DNA from: Paraphaeosphaeria minitans
Lineage: Eukaryota > Ascomycota > Dothideomycetes > Pleosporales > Didymosphaeriaceae
Length of the DNA stretch: 64,000 bases
Reading direction: 5' to 3'
NCBI GenBank assembly: GCA_015832175.1
Contig: WJXW01000001.1
Coordinates: forward strand, 372,001 to 436,000
A program made the position numbers and the translations under genes. Every line of letters starts with the position of its first letter. Positions within the stretch are counted from its first letter, which is position 1. Below are positions 10,874-23,800 of this stretch, piece after piece. The notes below the pieces were generated by a model, which did not search any database, had not been told where the DNA came from, and worked only from the letters and a program-made list of their open reading frames with translations.

Positions 10874-11647
10874 TGTTGTGGTAAAAAGGGCTCGAACTAT
10901 TATAGGATATTTAGGAGCAGAGTTGTAAAGAATACAAATAGCTAATTGTAGGAAAGGATGCTGAAAGGGCAGACTATATATAAAAGAAACGAGCCTCTTA
11001 GTAAGAATCCCATAATATAAATTAGTAGATCTAGAAAGAATCACGAAAGTGAGTGTTTACTTTAATACACCCCCTAGATAATCGCTTAAAGCGGATTACC
11101 TATTCTAAAAAGTAATCTTTAATTATCTAAATCCTTTCTAAAGATCTTTAAAAAACTATCTAAAGGCTGTTTAAAAATTAAAAAACTATTAAGAATTATT
11201 CTTCTAAATCTCCTTATCTTAAGAACAGCGATTCTATCACCTCCTATTTATTATAATAGCAAAATAATCGCTGTTTATCTTTTAAATCACAAATCCTATT
11301 ATAAATTGTGTTTAGAATCTCTTCTTTTAGTAGGTTAGGAGCTTATAAGCGTAGCACAAAGGCTAAAAGTATAAACGCTTTTATTTCGCTACTTTTTTCG
11401 CTTACTTCTTATTAACTATAAAGTAATTTCCCCGCTCTTACTAGCTAGTAAGTATAATAGGCAGGCGCGTTTTAATTAGGAAGAAGTAGTAGTAAGAGAA
11501 ATAAGTAGTAAAAAAGGAGCGCATTTAGAGCTTAATAATTGGATAGGCAGTAGAGTATATAAGCCCTTTACTAGCGGTTAATCTTCTCTTTTTAATCTTT
11601 TACTTTTAACACTTTAACTTCCTATCTAATTTAAGCCTACTAGTTGA
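10874..11647 (-). mobile_element. Truncated Copia element of the C2 family (3' LTR plus adjacent internal DNA)
   Basis: 10874-11067 is a 194 bp LTR, TG...TA, matching the C2 LTRs at 40955 and 48080 nearly base for base. The next ~580 bp match C2 internal DNA at 41150-41720. Homology stops exactly at 11648, where the 5' LTR of G1 begins. The rest of this Copia copy is not found beyond G1, so the locus has also suffered deletion or rearrangement. Confidence 0.85.
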
Positions 11648-12276
11648 TGTTAGGATCTAAAATCCACATAATGGCAGAAAGCTGGTTTTGTACCTAGTGG
11701 GCGCGTAGTAAGGATTAAGCGGGGATTTAATACTAGCTACGCCTTAAATAAAGAAGTTACGTAACTTATGATGAGATGGGGCATAGCCCCAGCCTTTGGA
11801 AGGATCTTGAGGAAAGGAACCGCCCTAAAGAAGTGGACCTACTAAGGAAAACTCTTCTTATAAGCGGCACACCCCCCTATAGAGACTCGATACCTAGAAT
11901 TCATCCTTTATATTTTAGCACTTACAGTTCTGTTTACTCTCTAAGGCTAGCCTATAACATAACTGCTCTCTACAGAGCGCTTAATTGCTCTGTACTAGAG
12001 CATAACACATATAACTACTCTCTATAGAGCGCTCTCTATAGAGCGCTCGTTATAGAGCGGCCTTTACTTAGTATATAGGAACGCGAGGATAGACTCTCTA
12101 TACTTATGTTTAATCTGTTTATTAATCTATTGTTTAGATTCTAGTAGACTAAATTATTAACTTATTACACTTTGCAAGATACTATTATATTAATAAGACC
12201 TTCTACCTTCTATAAGTACTCCTGCCTAAGAACTAACTTTAACCCTTTAGGACTAGCTACCCTTTTAGATTTAATA
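11648..12276 (+). repeat. G1 5' LTR (629 bp)
   Basis: It starts TGTTAGGATCT and ends TTTAATA (ancestral CA mutated to TA). U3 holds self-complementary units of the type GAGCGCTCTATAGAGCGC near 11970-12060. About 200 bp (roughly 11765-11990) have no counterpart in the 3' LTR. The conserved TATATAGGAACGCGAGGAT block begins at 12072. Confidence 0.85.
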
Positions 12277-15200
12277 TCTTAAACACCCTTAATATAAGTA
12301 CTTTATAAACTCCTACCTTTTTTACAGCTTTAGGTGCCGCTAAGATTACTTCTATAAAAGATAGTAGTAAGGTGTATAAACCTAATCTTTACTTTAGTAA
12401 ACAATCTTAAACTAACGTCTAGATTCTCTAGTTAGACCTCTATTTCTTTAACTTAGATAAACCCCTTAAAGATAAGAAAAAGGTTATTTTTGCAGTAATC
12501 TATATGCGAGGAGATATAGGATTATAGATCTATTTTTACTTTAAAAAGTACCTAGGAATAGACTATAAAAATAATAACAACAATTACGCAAATAAGCACG
12601 CTAATATAGTTAATATTATTAAAGATTATAATAACTTTTAAAAATGCCTTAAATAACTTTTTAGGATTGCTAACAAGGACTCTATTATAAAAGTAAAGAT
12701 TTAGACTATAACTTAGAAATAATTAGTAGCTAAGTATATAGCTAAGTTTTATAGATACGCTATGCAGCTTAACTAGGATAATAAATCTCTCTAGATATAT
12801 ACAAATAAAGACTTAAATAGAAACTACGTAAGAAACTCTTACGTAGTAGTGCACAAATTACTAACCTTAAAGAACTATATAAAGAAACTATTAGAATTAG
12901 TAGAGAATAGTTTTTACTATAATAGGAGCTCTACTAAAACCCTAGAGTAATAAGCTTTAGATAACTAGTAAAAGTAGTTTATAAGAACCTTATTAGAATT
13001 GTCTAAAAGTAATAGCTAAGGAACTACTAGAGATACAAACTAATAGAAGATGTCTAGTTTAACTATATAGGTAAAGGAAAAGGAGGAAAGATAGGCCCTA
13101 AGTAGCCTAATAAACGCGTTTCTAATAGAAGTTAATAACTAATAACTAAGACCTATAAATGCTTTATATATAGTAAACTAGGCTATATAGCTAGGAACTA
13201 TAGATTAAAGAATAAAGTCTATTAAACTAAGTTAAATATACTAACTATTAAGGACTAAGAACCTAATAAGGAATAAAAAGTTATTATAACGCTATTTAGT
13301 TACTAACGCGTTACACTAGAACAAAGTAAGTAATTAGATTTACTTAACTTATAATTATATAAAGATCTAGAAGACAACTCTAATGTATACCACAACGCAG
13401 AAGACGTAAAAGAGATACTAAGATCTCCTACTCCTTACCTATAAAGTAGGCAGGAAGAAGACAACCCTATATTACCTAAATATAAACTAAATGTTTAGGA
13501 CTATATAGAACCCTACTAGGTATTAAAAGGGATACGACCCTATAAAAATAAGAAATTAGACTATGTACTAAAGGTACTACCTAAACTATTAAAATTATAG
13601 GCACTAATTCTATATGTGGACGCATTGCAAAGAATTAATATACGCATAATATAAGGTGGAGAAAAAGGAGAATAAAAAATAACCTAGAAGGAAACTACGC
13701 TATAGATAGATATAGACAAACCACCCTATTGCAGCTTACGACGAATACCTCTAGAATAAATAATAAGTGAAATACTTTCTTTACCTTACACTAAAAGGTA
13801 ATAAATACTATAATATACTTATTAACAGAGATTATATATAACTATACTAGTATACGTGTCTAAACTAAGACTATAAATACTACTATATAGGTAAATATTT
13901 AGACAGCTTTGTAAACTATCCTACGTAAGAAGTAATAACAGAACTACTAATTTAACTAATACACAGGAATAGTAAAGACTATAGGAGGAAAAATAGTAGA
14001 ACATCCTTATAGGAAGAAGAAAAGGATAATCTACATAAGCTATATACTTAAGAATAACAATAGAAGCAGATACTTAGAAATATATAATAGGCACTTAAAC
14101 TAAATTATAATCTATATAAATAAATGTCTTTTTTAGGCCTAAACTTAGAAAAGAAAACGCCTTTATTTAATTAAATACTATAGTAAGCATAGTATTAGTT
14201 AAGCTACTAGTATAGCTTAAAGGAATATAGGCTTAAGCTCTTACACACTTAAGAGTGGGAAGAGACTTTATATCTTATTAAATAGTAAGATAAGTAGGAC
14301 TTATAATGTTAAAGAAAAAAGTACCTTATGTTATCTATATTATAAATAGATCCCTAATGCCTAAGACACCTTAGATATACTAAGAGATTACTACTATAAT
14401 AATAGTCTAAGGATATAGAGAGAAACTTATTTTAGATATCTTACTAGAATCTAAGCATGAGTTAGTCTTATAATTACTTTAGTTAATAATACAGAACCTA
14501 TAGATTAACTAGGGTAGAAAGAAAATATTATTTAAACGCTATAATTATATATTATAAGTAAAGCCTACGCATTAACTAAAAATAATAGTAGATAAGGGAG
14601 TTATTGATAATATAATACCGTAATAAATAGTTAAAAAATAGAAGTATACTTTAGTAGACGCTAGTAGGAACTACTAGGTTAAGAAGCATAAGAAAGAGGA
14701 TAATAGTACACTCCTTACCTTACTAAGAGAGTATAGGAAATAGACATATATATTTACAGAAAAGGAAGGAAAAGTAAACCTACTAGAATATTAACCCTAG
14801 GATCTTATAATAGACCTAGAAGAAGGGAAAACGCCACCCTTTAGACTACTATATAGTAAGAGAGGAGAAGAACTCCTTAAAGAACGTAATTTTATTAAGA
14901 TAAACCTTAAGAAAGGATATATATAACTATTAAAGTTACTAGTAGTAAGCCCTTTTATATTTATTAAGAAAAAGGATAGATTAGATAGACTATATGTTAA
15001 CTACTAACACCTTGATAATATAATAATAAAGAACTAATATTTACTACTTAATATTATAGAGTTACAAAATTAACTATCTTAAAATAAGATATTTATAATA
15101 ATAAATCTAAGAGACAGTTACTAGCTTATATAAATTAAGAAAGGTAAAGAATAGAAAATAGCGTTTTAATAACGCTATAGACTATTTAAATATAAGGTTA

Positions 15201-17515
15201 TACCTTTTAGACTTACAAACGCACTAGTAGCTTTTATAGTACTTATTAATAATATACTCTATAAACATCTAGAAATATTTACTATTGTGTATATAGACAA
15301 TATTCTTATCTTTTCTAAAAATAAATTAGACTACACTAAGTATATATAAATAGTACTAGAAGCACTAGACAAAGCATGCCTTTATATTAAACTTAAGAAA
15401 TGTAAGTTTAACGTTAAATAACTTAAATTCCTAGAATATATTATTACTATAGAAGGAATTGAGATAGCAGTAAGTAAAGTTAAATATATTAGGAACTAGC
15501 TAATACTAAAGATAGCTAAGAATATCTAAGAATTCTTAGAATTCTATAGATTTAACTAATAATTTATCTAAGATTACGTAAAAGTTATAATACCTTTAAT
15601 AAATCTTTTAAAAAAGAACATACCCTTTAAATAAACAAATAAGTATAGAATGTTATTCTAACTCCTTAAAATAGTATGTATTATAGAACCTATCCTTGTT
15701 TATTTTAGAAGTAATAAACTACTACGCTTTAAAATAGACACTAGCGACTTTACGCTAGGCGCCTATACTAAATAAGAATATAATAGTAAATAGCACCTAA
15801 TTGCCTATTACTTATGCAAATTTAGTGACGCTAAAACACGATACAACGTATATAATAAAGAACTTTACGCTATTATTAAACCCTTAAAGCACTAGAGGAT
15901 TTACGCGCTTAGTTACTTAACGCTAGAAATCTATACAGATTATAAGAACCTTTTAAGGTTTATAATAACAAAAGAACTTACGCTATAATAATAAAAATAG
16001 TTATAGACTACTAGGTAGTATAAGTTTAGAATTATCTATATAGCTAGAAAAGAAAATAGTAGAGTAGACGCTCTTAGCTAATAAAGTAATCTAGTAAAAG
16101 AAAAGGTAAAAACCTTCTCTATAATCCTTCTATAAAGCTAAAGATAGATCTCTAGAACTAATAGTAGAACTAAATTAACTTTTAGTAATTAACTAAGAAG
16201 TTCTAGAATATTTACAGACTAAGATTATCTAACAATACCACAATAACGCTATATATAGACACCTAAGTATTACAAAAATAATAGAACTTATCTAAAGGAA
16301 CTACACCTTTAAAGAAATTAAAGAAGCTGTAATAACTTATATTTATAAATGTGTAAAATACTAGAGAAATAAATACAGGACACATTTAAAATATAGAGAG
16401 ATATAAGTAGTTAGAATACTAATAGCACTATAGGAAGATATTACTATGGATTTTGTTATAGGAATTATAAACTCTAAGGATCTAATAATAGGATTTAAAT
16501 ACAACAGTATGCTAGTAATAGTTTACTAACTAACTAAGTATATTCAGCTTATTTTATATCTTAAGAGAATAATAGTAAAGGAACTTACTTTTCCTATCCT
16601 GGACTAACTAATTAGACATTATAGAATCCTAAAAATAATTATTAGCGACAGAGACAAGCTCTTCACGTTAAATTATTAAATAACACTTATAGCCCTACTT
16701 AGAATAAAATAAAAGCTATTATCAGCTTACTATCTATAAATAGACAGATAGACAGAACGTACGAACTAAACTATAGAAATGTACCTACGTATCTACTGTA
16801 ATAGTTAGAAGAATAACTAGGTTTGGTTTTTACCTATAGCACAGTTGGCCTATAATAATAAAGTATTAGTAGTATTAAGATATACACTGTTCTATATAAA
16901 CTATAGAAAACACCCACATCTCTTTAATGAACAATTTCCTACAACAATTAAAGCAAAAGAAGCTATAGATATAGCAGAAAATATAAAGAAAATACACTAA
17001 TAACTCTAAGAAAATTTTAAAAAAGCTTAGTAGTAATTAATTTTATACTAAAACTAAAAACAAAAAATAGCACCTTAGCTAAAAAAGGGGCATAAAGCAT
17101 ATCTGCTTACAAAGAACTTTTAAACTTAGAAGAAGAAATACAAGAAACTAGATTACGTTAAGATTAGACTATTTTACATTTCCAAATAAATCTCGCTAGT
17201 AAACTACAAACTAGAACTACCAGCCAACGCGAAGATACACCTAGTATTCCATATATTACTACTAGAACTAGCAGACCCTAATACACTAGGTAGAACTACC
17301 TTCTACTACAGAACTAAGGAAGAAAATAAATTTAAAGTTAAAAGAATTCTGGAATATAATTAGCATAATAACGTATACCTTATTAAGTGGAAAAGTTACC
17401 TATATAGTAAAAACACCTAGGAAGTAAGGAGTAATCTAGAAAACTATTAGTAAAAGATTAAGGAATTCCTTTAGAAACATGAATATACCTAGGAGGATTA
17501 TAGTACTAACACTAT
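12277..17515 (+). pseudogene. G1 gag-pol relic with C-terminal chromodomain
   Basis: Read through the RIP stops, this is a chromovirus polyprotein. A CCHC knuckle lies near 13150-13200. The RT active site reads YIDNIL at 15290-15307, where the second Asp of YIDD has become Asn by a G-to-A change. RNase H follows near 15730, then an HHCC/DDE integrase, and a chromodomain (VYLIKWKSY...SKNTWE-like) near 17345-17450. Stops fall at Gln and Trp positions throughout, so no protein can be made. Confidence 0.88.
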
Positions 17516-17968
17516 AGTGTCCACTATACTAAGAGTTAACTATATTACTACAAAGTAACTGATAGTTACTACTATAGTAGGATAATTAACAGTATCTACA
17601 CTTATATTCTTACTATCTACAGCTATTTCTGTAGCTAGACACAACGTTTTCTTATAAGCACGCTCTTTAGCCTAAGCTAATATTTTTTTATTTTATAATA
17701 ATTAGACTATTAGGAGAGACAACGTCTTCTTATCCTCCTTAACCTTCTTCTTATACTCTTTATGAGTCTTATTTAGCGACGGCTAGCTTATATTTAGACA
17801 CAGATATCCTAAGTAAACACATTTAGAACACTTTAAACCTAAATCTAGTATAATATAGTAAATAGAACCTTTAAAACTGTAGTTAATATAAGGGTTCTTT
17901 ATAATAATATTAGCTTCTTAGATCTTATAATACAATTAATGTTTTTAAGTACTAGAGTTACTAGGCAT
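17515..17968 (-). pseudogene. G1 antisense ORF relic (cysteine-rich plus coiled coil)
   Basis: On the strand opposite pol, a frame starts with ATG at 17968, 111 bp inside the 3' LTR. It is interrupted almost only by TAG/TAA where Gln or Trp is expected. It contains KCSKC followed by six residues and a Cys, then a Lys/Glu-rich stretch likely to form a coiled coil. The arrangement matches the antisense frames of G2 and G5, although the sequence differs. The 3' end is approximate. The function is unknown, and a DNA-binding role is only inferred from the cysteine spacing. Confidence 0.55.
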
Positions 17969-18078
17969 AATACTAATAGACGTACTTGTAGTAAGTAGGG
18001 TTAGCAGAATAGCTTACGTAATAAGGGCTAAGATCTAAGTATGTAATTTAAGACAAATCTATAAAAAAGAGGGGATAA

Positions 18079-18508
18079 TATTAGGATCTAAAATCTATAT
18101 AATAGTAGAAAGCTAGTTTTATACCTAGTAGGCGCGTAGTAGGGATTAAGTAGGGATTTAATACTAGCTACGCCTTAAATAAAAGAGTTATATAACTACT
18201 CTCTATAGAGCGCTTAATTACTCTATATAGAGTATAATATACGTAACTGCTCTTTATAGAGCGCTCTCTACAGAGCGCTCCCTATAGAGCGGCCTTTACT
18301 TAGTGTATAGGAATGTAAGGATAGGCTCTCTATACTTATATTTCATCTATTTATTAATCTATTATTTGGATTCTAGCAGACCAAATTATTAACTTATTAC
18401 ACTTTATTAAGATACTAATATATTAACAAGACCTTCCACCTTCTATAAGTACTCCTACCCAAGAACTAACCTTACCCTTTAGGACTAGCTACCCTCTTAG
18501 ACTTAACA
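18079..18508 (+). repeat. G1 3' LTR (430 bp)
   Basis: It starts TATTAGGATCT (ancestral TG mutated) and ends ACTTAACA. It shares U3 variant 1 with the 5' LTR, including the CTCTATAGAGCGC palindromes at about 18200-18290, but lacks a ~200 bp internal segment present in the 5' copy. Confidence 0.88.
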
Positions 18509-20437
18509 CATAGCCTTAGCCTATTATATATAGACGCGTAAAACTATAGTAGAAAATTAAGGAAGGGTTACTTAAACCCCTTCTACTGCTAGATTAAAGG
18601 TAGAGAGATATTACTATAAACTTTATTATAATATTACTTAAAAGTGGGGGTTACACTAATATTATAGTAATTATAGATAGGTTTATAATAGACCTAAAGT
18701 TTATTAGGCTTCTAGACCTTAAGGTCCTAATAGTAACATAGGCCTTTATTTAACACTAGGTTAGCGACTACTTCCTACTACACTTAAAAACTTTAGACTA
18801 TTAAGGATAGTTTATAAGTAAATTCTACACTAAGCTATACTATCTAATAGATATTAATAAAAAACTATCTACTATAAAATACCCTTAGATAGACAGCTAA
18901 ATAGAGCGTATAAATTTAGGTTTAGAAATATACCTATAGGTATACTATAAGTAGAAATAAATAAATTAGTATAAATAGTTACTACTTACGCGAATAGCTA
19001 TTAAGGGCTAGAAGGCCACCTTAATAGAAGTTAGCCCTTTCTTCCTATTATATAGCTGGGATGTGAACCCTATTAAAGGGCTAGACTAGCGCTAAATTAT
19101 AAAAGAACTAGGTATAGACTTAAAGAGAGCTACGTAAGTAATAGAAGAAAAGTTTAGGAATATACTTAACTTTATATAAAGCTATATAGTAGTTACTTAA
19201 TAGGAATAGGAGTGCACAGCTAATAAACACTAAAAAAACACGCTAATCCTTCGCGTTAGTAATAAAATATAGTTAAAATATAGTAACTACCTTAAAAACC
19301 TACACCCTAGTAAGAAACCTAATTAGAAGAATAGGAAATTTACTATAGTTATAGTAATTAACTCCTATATAATTAAGTTAGACGTTCTAAAGACTATACA
19401 CCCTTACTTCTATATTACTAAGCTTAAACTAACGTCTAATAACCTACTCCTAACTTAGATTAATAATAATTTGTAACCTACAGTAATCCTTATAGAAGAG
19501 GGTAAAAAGGAGTATACTATTATAAATATTTATAAAGAGAAGTGGCCCCGCCAGGGAAAGAGGGTAAAATATCTAGTCTAATAGGAGGGCTACATCTAGT
19601 AGATATAGAAACCACAAGAGCTTTTTATAAAGAGAAGGTAAAGGCTAGAGGATAAAGGGTAACCTTTTAGACTTTCTAGAACCTTCTCTCCCCTAGTACT
19701 AGTAACCTAGAATAGTAGAGACTAGGGTAATAGAGGGTAGATTAAACGTAGGTGAATAGAGCAATAAAACCTTAGGTATAGGCTTAGAATTACTATCTAG
19801 AATAGAGAGTATACGTAGAAGGTAACTCTCCTTATATACATATAGTAGAGATTCTAGAGTATTATACTTAGTAATTCTCTACTATCTATAACGTTACCTA
19901 TGACGTCACCTTATAATGTCACCTATAACGTTACCTATAACGTTACCTAGTATCCATAGGGCTATAACGTTATTATAACGTTATTATAGAAACTTCTAGA
20001 ATATAGAAAGGTAACTCTAGAAACCTTTAAAGGTTACCTATTCCTTACACTTTTAAGTAAAATATTAGTTTTAAATAGGTAGAAAGCGTTCACAAAATTA
20101 CACTAAAGGCATAATAGAAAGCTTTTAGTGGGCTTTTATTATAACGTCCTATAAATTACCCTCTTTTAAAACTAATTAGCCACTACTAATTAAGGCTAAA
20201 GGGGAGGACAGAGAAACTCTAAATAGGTAAAGTAGGCGTTACTAATAGCGAAATAAGAGTTACGTAATAGTATAAAAAAAATAAAAAAATAGAGTATATT
20301 TAAAACACGCGGCTAGGCAACTAACTATAAATTATAGGGGTAAGACACTACCCCTACGCCTTCTATAACTACTTAAAACCTAACTAGTTACAAAGCTACA
20401 CAAAAATAGCTATAAAAATAGTTATAGACTATACGCC
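18509..20437 (+). pseudogene. Degenerate Gypsy fragment of a second family (integrase and chromodomain)
   Basis: Read through stops, 18740-19080 gives an integrase core: DYxxGxFISKFYTKLY, LSTxKYPxxDSxxERIN, then SPFFLLYxWDVNP. A weak chromodomain-like piece (VKYLVxxEGY) lies near 19567-19600. It is clearly different in sequence from the G1-G5 polyprotein. No LTRs of its own were recognised. G2 is inserted at 20437/27022 in or beside this material. Confidence 0.65.
19887..19990. repeat. Degenerate tandem repeat, ~12 bp unit ATAACGTTACCT
   Basis: At least five units of the type ATAACGTTACCT, ATGACGTCACCT or ATAACGTTATT lie in a row. One contains the perfect CRE-like palindrome TGACGTCA (19901-19908). 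It sits 3' of the integrase relic, so it may be part of an old LTR U3. Confidence 0.7.
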
Positions 20438-20848
20438 TGTTACGTACCAGATAACAACGTGGGACTTGGGCGCTTATGAAGGTGTGATAAAGCGACAACG
20501 GGGTTATAAACGTAACAAAGAGACGCTAAGCAACTTAGATTAGGTCACGTAATGTGCTTAGTTGCTTAGTAGCACTAAGTAGTAGAGTAGGTCACGTAAA
20601 GTGCTTAGTTGCTTAGTAGTACTAAGCAGCGGAGCAGCCTTAGTATATAGGAACGCGAGGATAGGCTCTCTATACTTATATTTAATCTATTTATTAATCT
20701 ATTATTTAGATTCTAGCAGACTAAATTATTAACTTATTACACTTTGTAAGATACTATTATATTAATAAGACTTTCTACCTTCTGTAAGTACTCCTACCTA
20801 AGAACTAACCTTAACCCTTTAGGACTAGCTATCTTCTTAGATTTAACA
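20438..20848 (+). repeat. G2 5' LTR (411 bp)
   Basis: TGTTACGTACC...TTTAACA. U3 contains a 47 bp tandem duplication starting GGTCACGTAA (copies at 20543 and 20590). Its U3 half carries fewer C-to-T and G-to-A changes than the same half of the 3' LTR. Confidence 0.93.
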
Positions 20849-23800
20849 TCTTAAATACTCTTAACATAAGTACTTTATAAACTCCTACCTTTTCTACAGC
20901 TTTAGGTGCCACTAAGATTACTCCTATAAAGAATAGCAGTAAGGCATATAAACCTAATCTCTACTTTAGCGAATAATCTTAAACTAATATCTAGATTCTC
21001 TAGTTAGACCTCTACTTCTTTAACTTAGATAAAACTCTTAAAGACAAAAAGAAGGTTATCTTCGCAGTGATATATATGTAAGGAGATACAGGATTATAGA
21101 TCTATTCTTACCTTAAAAAGTACCTAGGAATAGACTACAATAATAATAACAATAATTACGCAAATAAGTACACTAATATAGTTAATATTATTAAAGATTA
21201 TAATAACTTTAAAAAATGCCTTAAACAACTCTTTAGGATTACTAATAAGGACTCTATTATAAAAGTAAAGATTTAGACTATAACTTAGAAATAATTAGCA
21301 GCTAAGTATATAGCTAAGTTTTGCAGATACGCTGTGTAGCTTAACTAGAATAATAAATCTCTTTAAGATATATATAAATAAGGACTTAAATAGAAACTAC
21401 GTAAAGAACTCTTACGTAGTAGTGCACAAATTACTAACCTTAAAGAACTATATAAAGAAACTATTAGAATTAATAGAGAGTAGTTTTTACTATAATAGGA
21501 GCTCTACTAAAACCCTAGAGTAATAAGCTTTAGACAACTAGTAAAAGTAGTTTATAAGAACCCTATTAGAATTGTTTAAAAGCAATAGCTAAGGAACTAC
21601 TAGAGATATAAACTAATAGAAGATATCTAGTTTAACTACTTAAGTAAAGGAAAAGGAGGAAGGATAGGCCCTAAGCAGCCTAATAAACGCGTCTCTAATA
21701 GAAGTTAATAACTAATAACTAAGACCTGTAAATGCTTTATATATAGTAAACTAGGCCACATAGCTAGGAACTGTAGATTAAAGAACAAAATCTATTAAAC
21801 TAAGTTAAATATACTAACTATTAAGGACTAAGAACCTAATAAGGAATAGAAATTTATTATAACGCTATTTAGTCACTAACGCATTACACTAGAGTAAAGT
21901 AAGTAATTAGATTTACCTAACTTACGACTATATAAAGATCTAGAAAACAACTCTAATGTATACTATAACATAGAAGATGTAGAAGAGATACTAAGATCTT
22001 CTACTTCTTACCTATAAAGTAGGCAGGAAGAAGACAACCCTATATTACTTAAGTATAAACTAAATGTTTAGGACTACATAGAACCCTACTAGGCACTAAA
22101 AGGGATACAACCCTATAAAAATAAGGAATTAGACTACGTACTAAAGTACTATCTAGACTACTAAAATTCTATACACTAATTCTATATGTAGATATATTGC
22201 GAAGAACTAACATACACATAATATAAGGCGGAAAAGGAAAAGAATAAGAAATAACCTAGAAAGAAACTACGCTGTAGATAGATATAGATAGACTACTCTA
22301 TTATAGCTTACAATAAACACCTCTAGGATAAATAATAAGTAAAATACTTTCCTTACCTTACGCTAAAGGGTAATAAATACTATAATATACTTATTAATAA
22401 AGACTATATATAACTATACTAGTATACGTGTCTAAACTAAGACTATAAATACTACTATATAGCTAAACATTTAGACAGCTTTATAAACTGCCCTACGTAA
22501 GAAGTAATAATAGAACTACTAATTTAACTAGTATATAGGAATAGTGAAGACTATAGGAGGAATAATAGAAGAATATCTTTATAGGAAGAAGAAGAAGATA
22601 ATCTACATAAGCTACGTACTTAAGAATAATAATAGAAGCAGATACTTAGAAATATATACTAGGCACTAGAACTTAACTATGACCTATATAAACAGATGTC
22701 TTTTTTAGGCCTAAACTTAGATAAGAAAACGCTTTTATTAAATTAAATACTATAGTAAGTATAGTATTAATTAAGCTACTAGTATAGCTTAAAGAAATAT
22801 AGGCTTAAGCTCTTATAGACTTAAGAGTAGAAAAGAACTTTATATCTTATTAGATAGTAAGATAAGTAGGACTTATAATAGTAAAGAAAGAAGTACCCTA
22901 TATTGTCTATATTGCGAATAGATCCCTAATGCCTAAGACACCTTAGATATACTAAGAGGTTACTACTATAATAATAGTCTAAAAATATAAAGAGGAACTT
23001 ACCTTAGATATCTTACTAGGATCTAAGTATAAGTTAGTTTTAAGATTACCTTAGTTAATAATATACAACCTATAGATTAACTAGGGTACAAAGAAAATAT
23101 TATTTAAACACTGTAATTATGTATTATAAGCAAAGCCTACGTATTAACTAAAAATAATAGTAGATAAGGGAGTTATTAATAATATAATACTATAATAGAT
23201 AGTTAAAAAATAGAAGTACACCTTAGTAGACGCTAGTAGGAACTACTAGGTTAAGAAGTGTAAGAAAAAGGATAATAGCACACCTCTTACCTTACTAAGG
23301 GAGTATAGGAAATAGACACACATATTTATAGAGAAGGAAGGAAAAGTAAACCTACTAGAATATTAACCCTAGGATCTTACGATAGACCTAGAAGAAGAGA
23401 AAACGCTACCCTTTAGACTACTATATAGTAAGATAGGAGAAGAACTCCTTAAAGAACGTGATTTTATTAAGACAAACCTTAAGAAAGGATATATATAACT
23501 ATTAAAATTACTAGTAGTAAGCCCTTTTATATTTGTTAAGAAAAAGGATAGATTAGACAGACTATGCGTTAACTACTAACAACTTAATAATATAATAATA
23601 AAGAACTAATATCTACTACTAAATATTGCAGAGTTACAAGATTAACTATCTTAAGCCAAGATATTTATAATAATAGATCTAAAAGACAGTTACCACTTTA
23701 TATAAATTAAGAAAGGTAAAGAATAGAAAACAGCGTTTTAATTACGCTATAAACTATTTAAATATAAAGTTATGCCTTTTAGACTTATAAACGCACTAGC

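Larger units (their letters stand above)
11648..18508 (+). mobile_element. G1: Ty3/Gypsy chromovirus, RIP-inactivated, U3 variant 1
   Basis: The element has LTRs at 11648-12276 and 18079-18508 and 5.8 kb of internal DNA with gag, RT, RNase H, integrase and chromodomain relics on the plus strand. A purine-rich tract (AAAAAAGAGGGGA) ends just before the 3' LTR. The flanking pentamers (GTTGA and CATAG) do not match, so no target duplication survives. Either the element is recombinant or its right flank was deleted. The LTRs differ in length by about 200 bp. Confidence 0.9.
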
